Positions 34,206-46,813 of a stretch of DNA of 64,000 nt are shown here, in pieces. Position 1 is the first letter of the stretch. The number at the start of each line of letters is the position of its first letter. Source of the stretch: Paramecium octaurelia (lineage: Eukaryota; Ciliophora; Oligohymenophorea; Peniculida; Parameciidae); NCBI GenBank assembly GCA_905182995.1, contig CAJJDP010000011.1, forward strand, positions 694,432 to 758,431, given 5' to 3'. The notes below the pieces were generated by a model. The model was given only the letters and a program-made list of their open reading frames with translations, ran no database searches and was not told where the DNA came from. The position numbers and the translations under genes were made by a program.

Positions 34206-36241
34206 TCATCTTTGATTAAGTTCTTAGGCAGCTGAAGATAAAGTTGCTTGAATGGATTTTTTGGCAGCCTCATTAAATCTCCTTTCCTCAATTTAAACTT
34301 ATTGATAATTTTAACAAAACTACTTTATTTTTGCAACTTAGACCTCTATACGTTAGGTATTAAGAACTGTTATACCAGGTCCTTTATGATGGTCTCATCA
34401 CTATTATACTTCCTTTCAAAATGTTCCACTGGAGCATTCATCTTTGATTTCCTCAGATTTGTCATTATTGTAGCCTGTCTTGTGGCAGCTAATTCACATC
34501 CTAACAATCTATACCTTGCTCTATAGTATTCTTGAAAATCCAATGTAAATAAGTATCGACTGTCCCTTAATGAACTCTCATGATTTGATTATATTGCACA
34601 TCCTCTCTGTCTCTTAGAATCTATTCAGCTTATCTTGTTCCTGCCTCTTAAATCTCTCTTAATCTCCTGTCCTCCTCTGCAGATTTCATCATCTAAGCTA
34701 TCTTCTTCTACTATTTGATTCTCAGTAATTCCTTGCTCAGCATGTCCAAAGTCTCAGCAATCACCTCTCCTTGAATAGCTTCCAAGGCTGCATTCTTCAC
34801 TTTCTCTTCATGTTATTGCATCAAAATCTCTTCCTATTCAGCTTCCGGTAAATCTGGAATTTTAGCCACAGTTAAAAGTTCTTCAATCAAAGCAGTTCTC
34901 TATTTTTAATTTCATAATCCAATACCTTCTCTTTTCCTTCGTACATTATATTTTACATTGCTCTTCCTCTAAACAGCCTTTGTAGCAAGACCACAGCTGA
35001 ATTTCTTCTATCATCCCCTTGTCTTTTAATTGCTTCCTCTTTGAATTACTCATAATTCTCAAACTTCCTCTCCTGTCTCTTTATATCTCCATTCTCAAAT
35101 TCCTAATTATATGTGGGTGTAGCTGGCCTTATTATAATATTCTTATTTCCAATGTGATCTGCTTAATTTTCATTAGATTGATCCTGCTTGTTTGTACCAA
35201 ATATTTGATTTCTTGCTTTGTTTACTTCAATTTTATGTTGTATCTCCAATCTAGTGTAATCCTTCTCTATGGTTTTAATAAATTAGGCCACATTTACAGT
35301 AGTTTCTAGGATGGATGGCTTAATTGTAGTGGACAACTCAGTCAGACCCTTATACGTATTGAGAGCAACAGGCTAAACTTCATACTTGCTCGCAATCTTG
35401 TCTAAACTCAATCCTTCTCTTGTAATTCCTGCGTACACTTTAGAAGCAAAATTAGCATAATCCTCAATTATCTCCCTGCCCTTATCCTCATTATCTATCT
35501 CCTTTCGACTCTTTTGCATCTTTCTCAATATCTTGATTTTCCTCTTCTAAATCTTAGCAACCATTCTATTCTTTAGTTCTGTCTTCTTAATCTTAATGCT
35601 CTCAATCCTCTAAGCATTTTTCTCTTCCACATCCTTTTCCCTCTCCTTTAATGCTTCCTAGAGCAAATACAATCTCTCATTTTAAGTACTAAAAGACCAT
35701 AAATATAACTGTTTACATCTTGATGTCTGTCTCCTTCTTCTTCCATTCCCTCTCCTCTTATGATTTCATTAAGGCTCTTCTTAATTTAAATGAGGCTTCA
35801 TCTGAGATCGGAGGCAGCGAATTTTCAAACCACACTTTTTCTCTATTCCATTCGATCGATTCCAGTTCCTCTATTGAAGCAGGCAAACCCTTGTCCCATT
35901 TTAAATGTTGCAAAGCCAAAATTTCTATTGTTTAATCATCACTTTGATCATGAGCAGGCGTATAAGGAGCAGTTTAAGCTTCGGCATCTCTGTAATCAGT
36001 TTAAATCTCAACATCCTTAACCTATACTATTTAATTTTGAATCTACTCTCTCTATCGTCACCTTGGCAGGAAGAACTTATTCCTTTACTTATTAAACTGG
36101 AGGTTGACTCAATTTTAAAGGAGTGTCTGTCATTGTTGGTACAAGTGGTCGCTTGAAATAAAGAGGACGAGAAGATCCACTGATGTAATTGTACATTGAT
36201 TGATTCCTATACTGATCATGAAGTACGTATGCTTCTTACAT
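34206..36241 (-). CDS. CFAP91: Cilia and flagella associated protein 91 (MAATS1/AAT-1)
   Basis: About 634 aa with five introns (36022-36046, 35689-35716, 34900-34925, 34489-34514, 34298-34323). The N-terminal block VEIQTDYRDAEAQTAPYTP matches the family signature. It is followed by an acidic/aromatic segment (WNREKVWFENSLPP), long charged coiled coils, VLLQRLFRGRAMQN (IQ-like) and a C-terminal VHQGTVDTYL...FLIPNVQR...EERRFNEAAKKS. CFAP91 is an axonemal protein linking the calmodulin/spoke-associated complex to radial spokes and is needed for ciliary beating. Each intron is required to keep family motifs in frame. Confidence 0.9.
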
Positions 36242-36288
36242 CTGATTATATGTTAAAATTATTATTCAAAAAAAAACAAATTAAAAAA

Positions 36289-36360
36289 AGGACCTACTTG
36301 GACTCGAACCAAGGTCTTGAGGGTTAGAGCCTCAGGTACTAACCACTATACGATAGATCC
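36289..36360 (-). tRNA. tRNA-Gln, anticodon CUA (reads UAG)
   Basis: On the minus strand the acceptor GGATCTA/TAGGTCC (one G-U pair) is followed by discriminator U. The D-arm contains AGTGGTTAGTACC, the anticodon stem TGAGG/CCTCA encloses loop CTCTAAC (anticodon CUA), and the T-arm is CTTGG/CCAAG with TTCGAGT. An intact CUA-anticodon tRNA with U73 in a genome that uses UAG inside genes is the glutamine tRNA of the ciliate code. It explains the many in-frame TAG codons in this window. Confidence 0.93.
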
Positions 36361-36853
36361 TATTCTGATCATTATAGGCCCTATATCTACATATATATTT
36401 TACCAATATTATTGAAAGCTCTCTAATTTTCAAATTTTATTTTTGTTAATTCATATATAATTTTTATTACTTGAATAAGTACCTAAGAATTCTCTATGAA
36501 AGAGAAGAAATCTATTAATTTATCCCTTAATTTAGAATCAAAATAGCTGAAGAAAAACTGTCCCCTTTTAACTTAACCATTATTAATATATTGCAATCTT
36601 CAACTAGAATATTTTTGGATATTTTAAAACATCGTTTAATCATATGAATTCAGATATAATTAGAATACAATATTCTTTAGCTTCCCTAATTGTGTACAAT
36701 TATCTACAATGTTGATGCTTATACTTTAATTTTAAATTAGTATATAAAAATATCATCAAAACTAGAGACTTTAATCAAACAATTTTAATGTAAAATTCAA
36801 TTTTCAGGCTACTGACTAACGATTTCTTAAAAGATTATTCAATAAATATTAGA
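36361..36853. other. Intergenic, 493 bases
   Basis: AT-rich; contains the upstream flank of the tRNA. Nothing else recognised. Confidence 0.6.
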
Positions 36854-37030
36854 ATGGGTGATGACGAAAAAGAATTTAAGGCATTTTTGCACTTTTAATC
36901 AAAGGATATAAATATAATTGAACTACTAAATATCAGGAATTACAACAGGTAAAGGGAACAATCAATTATTTATTTAATGACATATAATACAATGAGAAAA
37001 GAACACATTAATAATTGTTTCAGGATTTGA
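36854..37030 (+). CDS. Doubtful small open frame
   Basis: 58 codons (MGDDEKEFKAFLHFQSKDIN...). Just after its TGA another frame reads GFDKYNQPPTYDHLIKDKL and ends at about 37081, which looks more protein-like. No short intron joins the two cleanly. It could be a small real gene whose splicing I failed to resolve, or a relic. Confidence 0.25.
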
Positions 37031-37434
37031 TAAATATAATTAACCTCCAACTTATGATCACTTGATTAAAGATAAACTGTGAGTTAAGATAGAGTATTTA
37101 AATATCTCTTTATTCTATTATTTTTATTTATAAAAATTCTGAAAAAATTTAAATGGTTGGTGTGGAAAGTTACTTGCAGAATTTAAAATAATGAAATAAT
37201 TTCTTAAATTCCTCCATTTCAATATTGTAAAATTTGGTTTTAAATATGTCTATCAATTCCTATCCTTTTGTATATAATTGTATTAAGCAGATATTGAAAA
37301 ATAGAGGATCTCACAAATTAGACAATATGATAATGTATTTGAATCATTCCTTTTTTACTCTAATAAGTTAATATGTTTTTCTAGGAAAACTTTAAATTTA
37401 ATTCGATATAAACTCTATAATATAAATTATTTAA
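37031..37434. other. Intergenic, ~400 bases
   Basis: AT-rich. Apart from the short frame to 37081 mentioned for the preceding entry, nothing is recognised. Confidence 0.5.
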
Positions 37435-38816
37435 ATGGGAAATTATTGCCATTCAGAGGAGACTCCTAAATCTGAAATTCCAACTCCCAGGACTCAAAGT
37501 AAAGGAAAACTTGTTTTTCAGAATTTAATTTTGACAAATACTTAATTTTTAAAGTAATGCAAGGACTCATATTTCGTATAATTCCACAAAGTATAATCAT
37601 AGGTCTTAATTAGAACATTGTTGAAAAAGACATCGAGTCACTATCAAAATTTATGAGTTAAAAATTGTTGAATATATCTATCAAAGGACCCTATCCAACA
37701 GAAGATGAGAAATTAATCATTTCGAAGAATATTTCCAAAGACATTGGGTAAAGAGAAAAACATCTTTATAATCAACTCGTATTCCATTATGTATAATTTC
37801 TAAATGAGCTCTTTGAATTGGATTAAACTTTTTAAATAAATACTAAATCAAACTATATCGCAGGAGATGTCAGAGTAAACGCTCAATTAATCAGAAATAC
37901 ATTCGTCAAACGTAGTTTGTCAGATAATCTTAGATTTCAAGAACAAATAATATCTGATTAAAGCATTCCACATAATACATAAATCGATTAAAATATAAGC
38001 AGATAATTTCGAGAAAATAAACAATTGGCAAATTTGGTTTTGGAGCAACTTAGTTGTATTTTCAAATTATGCTATTTAATAATTGAATATGTCTATTCAA
38101 ATTGCATCCTATAGATTTTTGGCACTTCAATTGATTCATTTACCGATCGTTACCTGTTGATATCAAAAATTTATTAAAAAAATATTATAGAGTTAAATCC
38201 TGAAATTTAGAAATTGATTACCTCAGCAATTCAGGCCAAGTATGAGAATAAATCATCCTTAATTAAATCTGAACACATGTCTCCAGCACTTTTATAGCCT
38301 TCATTAATTCCTCAAACAGTTGATAGCATTATAAGTCGCGATTCTGAGATTGATTTGTTGGATTCTATCGAGAAAAACATGAAGAATTAATAATAAGATT
38401 AGCAAATGTAGAATAGATTTTATTACTCTTAAACCTTCTCTACAATTGACAAGATTATCAATTGCAAATTGCCATGGTTAAAGTTTTAGTTAATAGGGAA
38501 GTTGGATCAATAAATTGTGGATATTTTCTTGTAATACCGATCACAAAGCCAAATTGCTCATTTCATTGATGTAATCAAACCTGAAGATTCAAAAATTGAA
38601 GTTTTACTTTATATCCTGTAGAGATATATGTCTTCAAGAAGGAATTTGAATTTGCCTCTTTGCTATTATGAATTAAGATGGATGCAGGAGGATGACAATG
38701 TTTTACATCACAAGGTCAAGACCATAACTTGTCCTTACTTCAGTAGATTTTTATCCTTATATGAAATTTCTTTTAAAAATTATCAAAGAAAATAAGCCCA
38801 ACTTTTATATAATTGA
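37435..38816 (+). CDS. Unknown conserved-looking soluble protein
   Basis: 452 aa after removal of a 23-nt intron (37499-37521). It starts MGNYCHSEETPKSEIPTPR: Gly at position 2 could be N-myristoylated. The body is helical, with VEKDIESLSKFMSQKLLN, LVLEQLSCIFKLCYLIIEYV, KLPWLKFQLIGKLDQQIVD and KIEVLLYILQRYMSSRRN. Asn/Gln-rich linkers separate them. No membrane span is certain. I do not recognise a family; the clean frame and codon usage like the neighbours are the evidence for a real gene. Confidence 0.65.
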
Positions 38817-39050
38817 TTTTACATCATTAATGGTCTATATGATATCAACTTCGTGTTTCTTATTTCTAATAAGTTTTTATAGAAAATTAAGTACGATATA
38901 TAATTATATCTGAATATTTATGTCGACAGTTTCATCTATCCAAATAATACAAATTGATTGATATCTAACACTTAATTTTCAGAGTTCCTTTCTATAAACT
39001 ATAAGCTGTGTTATTTTATTTATATTTATTATAATCCGTTTTCATAAGTA

Positions 39051-40280
39051 ATGAAAACTCTTCTTCTGTTTGTCGTATTCCTTGGAATAAGAGCAGTAAG
39101 GAGGAAAGATGAAGAACAATTTTAAGCAAATTAAGAAATTATGCATAATGATCCCAGTTTTGATGATCTGGAGGAAATATCAGAAAATCCATTGGGAGCT
39201 AAGGTTTTACAAACAGTAGCTCTGTAAATTAAAAGTGGAGAAGGCATTGACAGCATAGTTTCCTTATTGACAAATTTGAAGGGTGATCTCGAAGTAGATA
39301 ATGATTTTATAAAAGGGAAAATAAATCTAATAAGATGGGTCAAATGCAGCCATCTAATCATAATGTAAATCAGACATGGACAGTTATAGTTAACGAGTTT
39401 AATTGGCAGTAAATGAAATTAATGATGTTGAATTTAAAGTTGGAAGATTAGAGTCAGATATTGAAGATTATACCAGTGAATTAGATCTTAAACAATCCTA
39501 AATAGATGTAAAAGTGTTCGAAGATTATTTAATAGACTTTTTAAAGTTCAGAGAATTCTTTGAGAGATTTAAGGTTGAAACAATCAGCAAATTATAACAA
39601 AAGATTAGGTTAACTAAAAGAAATGATAAATGCATTTTAAGTTATGCTACCAAAGATGCATGAATTGTATGATTAAGTTTCATAGAGGGATGCAGAAGTA
39701 CAAATTAATATATTATTCATTAAGTCTTTTGTGTAAGAAGAAGCCTTTGCTACTTCTTTTGTGCAATTAGCAAATAGTGGACCATCTAATCCAATCTTAG
39801 CTTTAGTTTAGGTTACCTCAATGATGGATTCAAGATCAATTCAAACTATAATAGAAAAAATGGAAGTCGTCCGAGATTCCTTAATAACTTCAGTGGATGA
39901 AGAGACTGCTTTGGAAGAACAAGCCATTAGAGTAATCATTTTCAGTTAAATATTAGGATAATGATGTTACTCTTAATGAAATATTTAATGCTATGCAGGC
40001 TTTGACTAGAGAAAAAGCAGCAGACGATGAGTCTTTGTAGGATACTATAAGGACTAGAGATCAATAATAGAAAAGAGGAAGCGATGCTTAGGCTGAATTT
40101 GTAGCATCAAAGACAGGAATGAAGTAAAGAAGAGGACAATGTTAAGAATTATTAGTCTAATATTAATAAAATACCATCTAAAGAAGTAGGGAAATAGAGA
40201 TCATTAAAAAGGTGTAGATTATTATTTAGACTAAATTAAACGTTGTGAAGTCATTCATCCAAGAACAATAGATTTCTTGA
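39051..40280 (+). CDS. Trichocyst matrix protein
   Basis: 386 aa. The signal peptide is MKTLLLFVVFLGIRA. It is followed by an acidic propeptide with the family-typical NPLGAKVLQTVALQIKSGEG, then long alternating coiled-coil helices (LAVNEINDVEFKVGRLESDI, FNAMQALTREKAADDESLQD). Introns at 39294-39315, 39514-39535 and 39932-39956 each repair the frame. TMPs are secreted as precursors, cleaved, and packed as the crystalline contents of trichocysts that extend on discharge. This belongs to a large multigene family; the specific member cannot be named. Confidence 0.88.
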
Positions 40281-40665
40281 ACTAATTATTTTTTATCTAT
40301 ATTGATAAATTATGTTTAATAAAATACAGTAACATTGTATAGCATTATATTTTCATTCTAAAGTAAATTAAATAAGACTATGAACTAGTTTAATTTAATT
40401 ATTTAACTATCGTAATGAAATGATATTGCAAAGCTAACCAACCTCCTGGAAGAAATTATAAATTAATGCATACTTTAACTTTCATCAAAATTTCAATTTT
40501 TTATGTAAAACATTGGAAAATGAAATAAATAAAACAATAGTTTCTTCAATAATTCTTTGTACTTCATAAGTGTTATAACAGAAGTTAAGAACAAAACAAA
40601 GAAACTTTAAGATATTTGATAATATATAATAAAATTATTTCAAAATATCCATTTTATTCATTATC

Positions 40666-41190
40666 TCATCTATTTTAATTTGATAATTTCCGCTTTCCAT
40701 TTGTTAAAATTTATTGCTCTCTTTGTTTTGCAGTAGAGTTTTAACCTTTGAACATTTTGGCCAAAGGACTTAATGAATTATTATTATTTCGGTTTCTACT
40801 TTGAGAAGGTGATACTGCAATTTTATATCTCTATTCCAAACTCATTCTTTTAGAATTTAACATGTCTGGCTTTAATTTATTTTAGTTAATTTGTTTGTTT
40901 TGATTTTCATTTATATTGTTAGGTTCACTTTAAAATCCCAAAGACAATTAAGAAGAGCTTTATAGAACAGAAGTGATTATATTTTACTCTTCCTTATCGC
41001 ATTTTGATTCTTATGTAATAAGGAATTTTGGGTATAAGACATAATTCTGAGTCAAGGATGGGCAAAATAACTGATCCTAATCTTCACATTCAACATTTTC
41101 ATATTCGTGCTTTAATGATTAAGACAAAGGTCTTGAAACATGTAACTCTTAAGATTTATGTTTCTGATTTTATCCACATATTATACCCAT
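40666..41190 (-). CDS. Small unknown protein with basic Ser/Asn-rich C-terminus
   Basis: 174 aa, no intron. The N-terminal third is mixed and acidic (EYENVECEDQDQLFCPSL). The middle is Gln/Asn-rich. The end is basic and Ser-rich (SKRMSLEQRYKIAVSPSQSR, SLSPLAKMFKGQNSTAKQRE), as in disordered or cytoskeleton-associated proteins. There is no signal peptide or domain. The frame is fully open from the first ATG to TGA. Confidence 0.55.
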
Positions 41191-41315
41191 TTAATTTAAA
41201 GATTCAATTATATAAATGTGTGGATTGTGTAAAATTCGTTTGAATTAACTAATTATTCATGGATAACAAATTTAATATAATAATCATATCTAAAGAGAAA
41301 TTATTAAAAAAAATC

Positions 41316-42795
41316 TCATTTAATTCTTCCATATAATATAGAATTCGAAGGGATTTAGTGAGTAGTTCTTCTATAAATTACAGGGAGATGGACTTTTTCT
41401 TATGATTAGGGATTAGGCAATGTTTTAATTCTAAAACTAGAAGGACTCTGCAGTTGAGGAATAGAATTGGTAGGTAAAATTGGAAACGATTTTTTTAAGG
41501 ATGCTTTGACTTTATGCGGTTTATTCAAATTTTATAAGGTAGACTTAATTTATTATTTTAATGCTCCGATTAATTTTTCTCTTTAAAACCATTTGTGATT
41601 TAAGGCTTAATGAGATGACAGTCTCTCTTAAGGATCTAATTTGAGAAGACCCTTGAGAAACTCCAAAGCCAAGTTACTCACCCTGATGGCTTGAAAATCA
41701 ATAACTCCAATTAAATTTTGAATGACTTTATCCTGATAATTTCCATCGAAAGGCTCTTTTCCTGCGAATAAAATGAAGAGCAGAATTCCAACGCTATAGA
41801 CATCTACTTTGAGGTCGTAGTTCTTGTCTGCTAAAACTTCAGGGGCTACGTATCCTACAGTTCCACATCGTGTAAATTGGTAATGTCCTTCGTCATCATA
41901 GAATTCTGCTAACTTAAAATCTGTTAAACATAGACTATCTAAATTATCTAGTTGTCGAAAGATGAAATTGTCGAGTTTAATGTCTCTATGCATTATTTTT
42001 TTGGAATGGAGATATGCAACAATTTTAATAATTCTAAATATGGCCTTAGCTGCTTTTTCTTCTGAAAACAAAGGGTTCTTCGATACATACTCTGATAAGG
42101 TGTAAGAGGGCAAATTTTCAACAATTACATAAATTTGATCTTGATTTTCGAATAGATCATAAAACTTCATTGTTAAATCTGTTTTCAATTGACGAATCAC
42201 TGATATTTCTTTGAAGAATTATTGTCTATCTTCATCGTCGATTATCAATGACTTTTAATAAATCTTAATAATGCATTCTGCACCATCCACTTTATTTTTT
42301 CCTTTGTATGACTCTCCAAACTTAATTTTGTTGAGTTTTGAGATGGGCGTATAATAATGTAGGAAATCATATTAGACGGCAAACCTCTTCATAAATTTAT
42401 ACCAATAGTTTGCGTTGCCAAAGAATTCAACTCTATCGAAGCATTTCGTTAAACGAATTCCCACGCCCAATTCGGAATTGGATATTAATTCTATAATTGC
42501 ATTTTCATAATTAATCCAAACAATTTTTTCCTAACAATTAATTCACAATATAATACATTTTTACTTTTATAAAATAAATACTGATCTAAAAGTTTATAAG
42601 TTCTTCTCTTAAGTTATTATTTTTTGTCTATGCAAACTACATCGTCTTCGATATTAAAGATAGTCGGAAGAAATGGTAGATGAGATTTATTCCACTTCAT
42701 TTCTTGAAAGGATATCTAAAAAAATGAACGACAATGTTTATAATTACAGCTATATAACAAACTTACAAGTACCTTGGATTCAAATCTTCGCACAT
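41316..42795 (-). CDS. PH-like domain plus CaMK-type protein kinase with DFK motif
   Basis: 476 aa; introns at 42750-42772 and 42531-42556. N-terminal PH-like part (KIVWINYENAIIELI, GVGIRLTKCFDRVEFFG), then a kinase: KIKFGESYKGKN, lysine in AECIIKIYQK, catalytic loop IMHRDIKLDNF, GTVGYVAPEVLADKNYDLKVDVYSVGILLF, and the end RLSSHQALNHKWF. VAIK Lys and HRD Asp are present, but the DFG glycine is Lys (LTDFKLAEF), so regulation of the activation loop may be unusual; activity remains possible. The tail of about 80 aa is basic and Ser/Pro-rich. It lies in tandem with the kinase at 42907 and has the same domain order as the genes at 26757 and 28675. Confidence 0.85.
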
Positions 42796-42906
42796 ATCTT
42801 GTAAATTAATTCGAGGTATTTATTATTATTAATAATCAATTTGGCTCATTAATGTTTGATAAATCACTTAATCATAGAACATTAATTGTTATATACATAA
42901 TTTTAT

Positions 42907-44393
<1,487 letters not shown>

Positions 44394-44655
44394 TTGGCTT
44401 TTTTAAATATAAAAATTGGAATTGAAGTAATTTCATTTTAATATGTTATTTCAGACTCAAAATAAAACGATTTAGTTGATATCAGAGCAAGTAACTCAAA
44501 TTTAGAATATTGTTATTTGAATAAATGATATCAAGGGAATTAGACCATAAATACCTAAAGTGAGTAGAATGAAATGGTTATGAATATTTACGATTGTGAT
44601 TTCATCACCTTTAAGTTTTATCACATTTAATTTTATTAAAAACATTTATATTTAC

Positions 44656-45464
44656 ATGCAATAACAACAAAATTCAACATATTAATTGAAAATTGTGAAT
44701 ACTGAAACTAGGTCCGACATTGTTTACTATCAGATCTAAGTAATATATAGCAGAATATAACAAGGTCTTAAACACATAAACAAAAATATCCTGGAGCTTT
44801 GAAGAAAGATATAAAAACATCAATAATCTGCACACTTAATTGGCATCAGAATTAAAGCAATAACTTCCTTAATTCCCAGCCAAAAAATTCTTTGGCAATA
44901 CTGATCCAGAATTCATTTCGACCAGAAAGGCTGGGTTATAGAATTATTTTAAGACTTTACTTTAAATAGTGGATGCAGAATAGTGTCCAACTCTTAAGAA
45001 ATTTTTGACTAAAGGAGAATAGAAATAAATCAAGGATCAACCTCAATCATTTAAGGAAGATTAGGTCAAACAAAATGATATTTAAGGAAATGCATCTTCA
45101 AAAGAAAAAATTCAACAGCAAAAATAAATTGAAAATGAGAGAATAAAAAAAGAATTAAAGGATAAGTTGGGTGCAGCCACTTAACAAATCAAGTCAAAGT
45201 TTGTTGATCTAGGCAATTTAGTCAACCCTCCAGATGAGCATGACATCAAAAAGAAGAGAGCACACTATGATCAAATTCGCTTAGACCTTAAAGTATTTTA
45301 GAGTATATATTCTTTAGAATTTTCAAACTAATATAGACATTCCTAAGCCAAGTGCATAATCAAAAATGATGATTGCCTAATCGACAATCGAGCAAACATA
45401 ACCAAAATTAATATAGTTGATCTCATAATTGCAAGCTGGAGTAGAAAGCATCATAAGCATTTGA
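44656..45464 (+). CDS. PX-domain protein (sorting-nexin-like)
   Basis: 252 aa; introns of 25 nt at about 44734-44758 and 45297-45321. The N-terminal PX domain reads ETRSDIVYYQIQVLNTQTK, then SWSFEERYKNINNLHTQLASE, then LPQFPAKKFFGNTDPEFIST and RKAGLQNYFKTLLQ. This holds the Arg-Tyr and proline-rich elements that bind PI3P. A Gln/Lys-rich coiled segment and a short C-terminal helix (ISQLQAGVESIISI) follow. Likely role: binding endosomal phosphoinositides in membrane traffic. It lacks a visible BAR or second domain. Confidence 0.75.
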
Positions 45465-45512
45465 GTATTAAAAAATATCAATTATATTTAATTATTGGAA
45501 CGGTCTTATTTT

Positions 45513-46760
45513 ATGTAATCCCTTTTAGAAAAAATTGATATTTTTGGAGTTCCTATTAAATTGAAAACTAGAAAACAATAGGAAGAATTTAAAACATCCC
45601 AAAGTGGATTGATACTTCAGTCTCTACGACTTAAGATCAAAAATAAATCCGTTCACAAAAGAGAATAACATAATTATGCCTGTTTTATTAGAACTCGTTA
45701 GTTCCACCATTTCAGCTGCTCCTAAAATATTATTTAGTACATAGTAAATAGATGGAAATAAAAATGTTGTAATAATTGATAAGGGAAAATTAATTTTAAG
45801 TAAATAGATGGACCCAAAAAAGATGACCAAGAGGAACTAAGGTACTATTTTGTATTTTTCACAAAATGTCGTTAGGAGTGGATGGACGATGGAGGATACT
45901 GCGCAGAACAATAAGAAATTGATGAGTATTTCAGTACAAATCATGGATTATTATTTTTATCAATTAACCTTCAACAATATAATTATGAAACTTTAGAATT
46001 TGAGTAAATTAAAAAGACTGAATAATTTGCCTTTGAAGAAGTCAGCCCATTTCATGCTTAAGTCGTAATATAAAAATAATAAACAACTATTGATAACGGC
46101 ATATTGTTTAGCAATTTAGAATAGTATGAAGTAATTAAGGACTTTAGAGTAAATACTTAAACTATCTCATCTAAGTTTGCTGAGAAAACAGTAATTAGTG
46201 CAGATGGTTCTAAATTATAATTTGATTCATTATGCTCATTTGGATTCAGAATTGATAATAAATTAGGTCTTGAGGTTATTCTGATGCCAAAATTAGGGGA
46301 GGTCTTGGCTCAAATTGGATCTATTGTAAATGTGATTATGCTGTTGAAAATATTCTCGAATATCATTAATACAACTATATTGGAGAGTACATTACTTGAT
46401 GAAATAATTGAAATTTACTACCCATAATTTAAGCAAGTCTAAATTACTAGAAATGTATTAGGCAAAGTTAAATAAGTTCATTATAAAGGTGTCTAAATCA
46501 AGATGAAGACTTTTAAACCTAAGTACAATCAATTATTGGATATTGCAAGAATTAAGTTTACTTACAATAATCTGATATAAGAATTATCTCGAATTTAAAT
46601 GATTTTAATACATTAGATAGGAATGGAAAATATAAAAAATATATTTAAGAATGGAGAGGATCTGTAATTTCTTGAGAGTGATAGATTGTCTAATTCCCCC
46701 AAAGAATAAGAATTTGAAAAATTTGCATTATTCGATTAAGAATTTCCATTTTCATAATGA
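45513..46760 (+). pseudogene. Damaged member of a Paramecium membrane-protein family
   Basis: The start, LLEKIDIFGVPIKLKTR, is the opening of a large Paramecium family in which a transmembrane helix follows at once. The second half (KCRQEWMDDGGYCAEQQEID, LFSNLEQYEVIKDFRV, VILMPKLGEVLAQIGSI) belongs to the same family and is open to the TGA with one intron near 45771-45802. Between about 45605 and 45616 the frame shifts by one, and the first transmembrane helix with its flanking ~90 residues is absent. The model length is not divisible by three. A real internal deletion or a sequence error is possible. Function of the family unknown. Confidence 0.55.
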
Positions 46761-46813
46761 CTATTATTGAAATACATAAATATTTAAAATCGTACGTCAT
46801 AAATAAAAGTGTA

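Noticed and set aside
35019-36156. Several plus-strand open frames rich in Leu/Phe/Cys
   Set aside because: All lie opposite the coiled-coil coding region of CFAP91.
44443-44583. Possible 38-aa protein with a 24-nt intron
   Set aside because: Too short, no recognisable feature, and it sits in the divergent promoter region between the kinase and PX genes.
45624-45830. Minus-strand hydrophobic frame resembling two transmembrane helices
   Set aside because: It is antisense to the membrane-family paralog at 45513-46760, whose reading frame continues on the plus strand.
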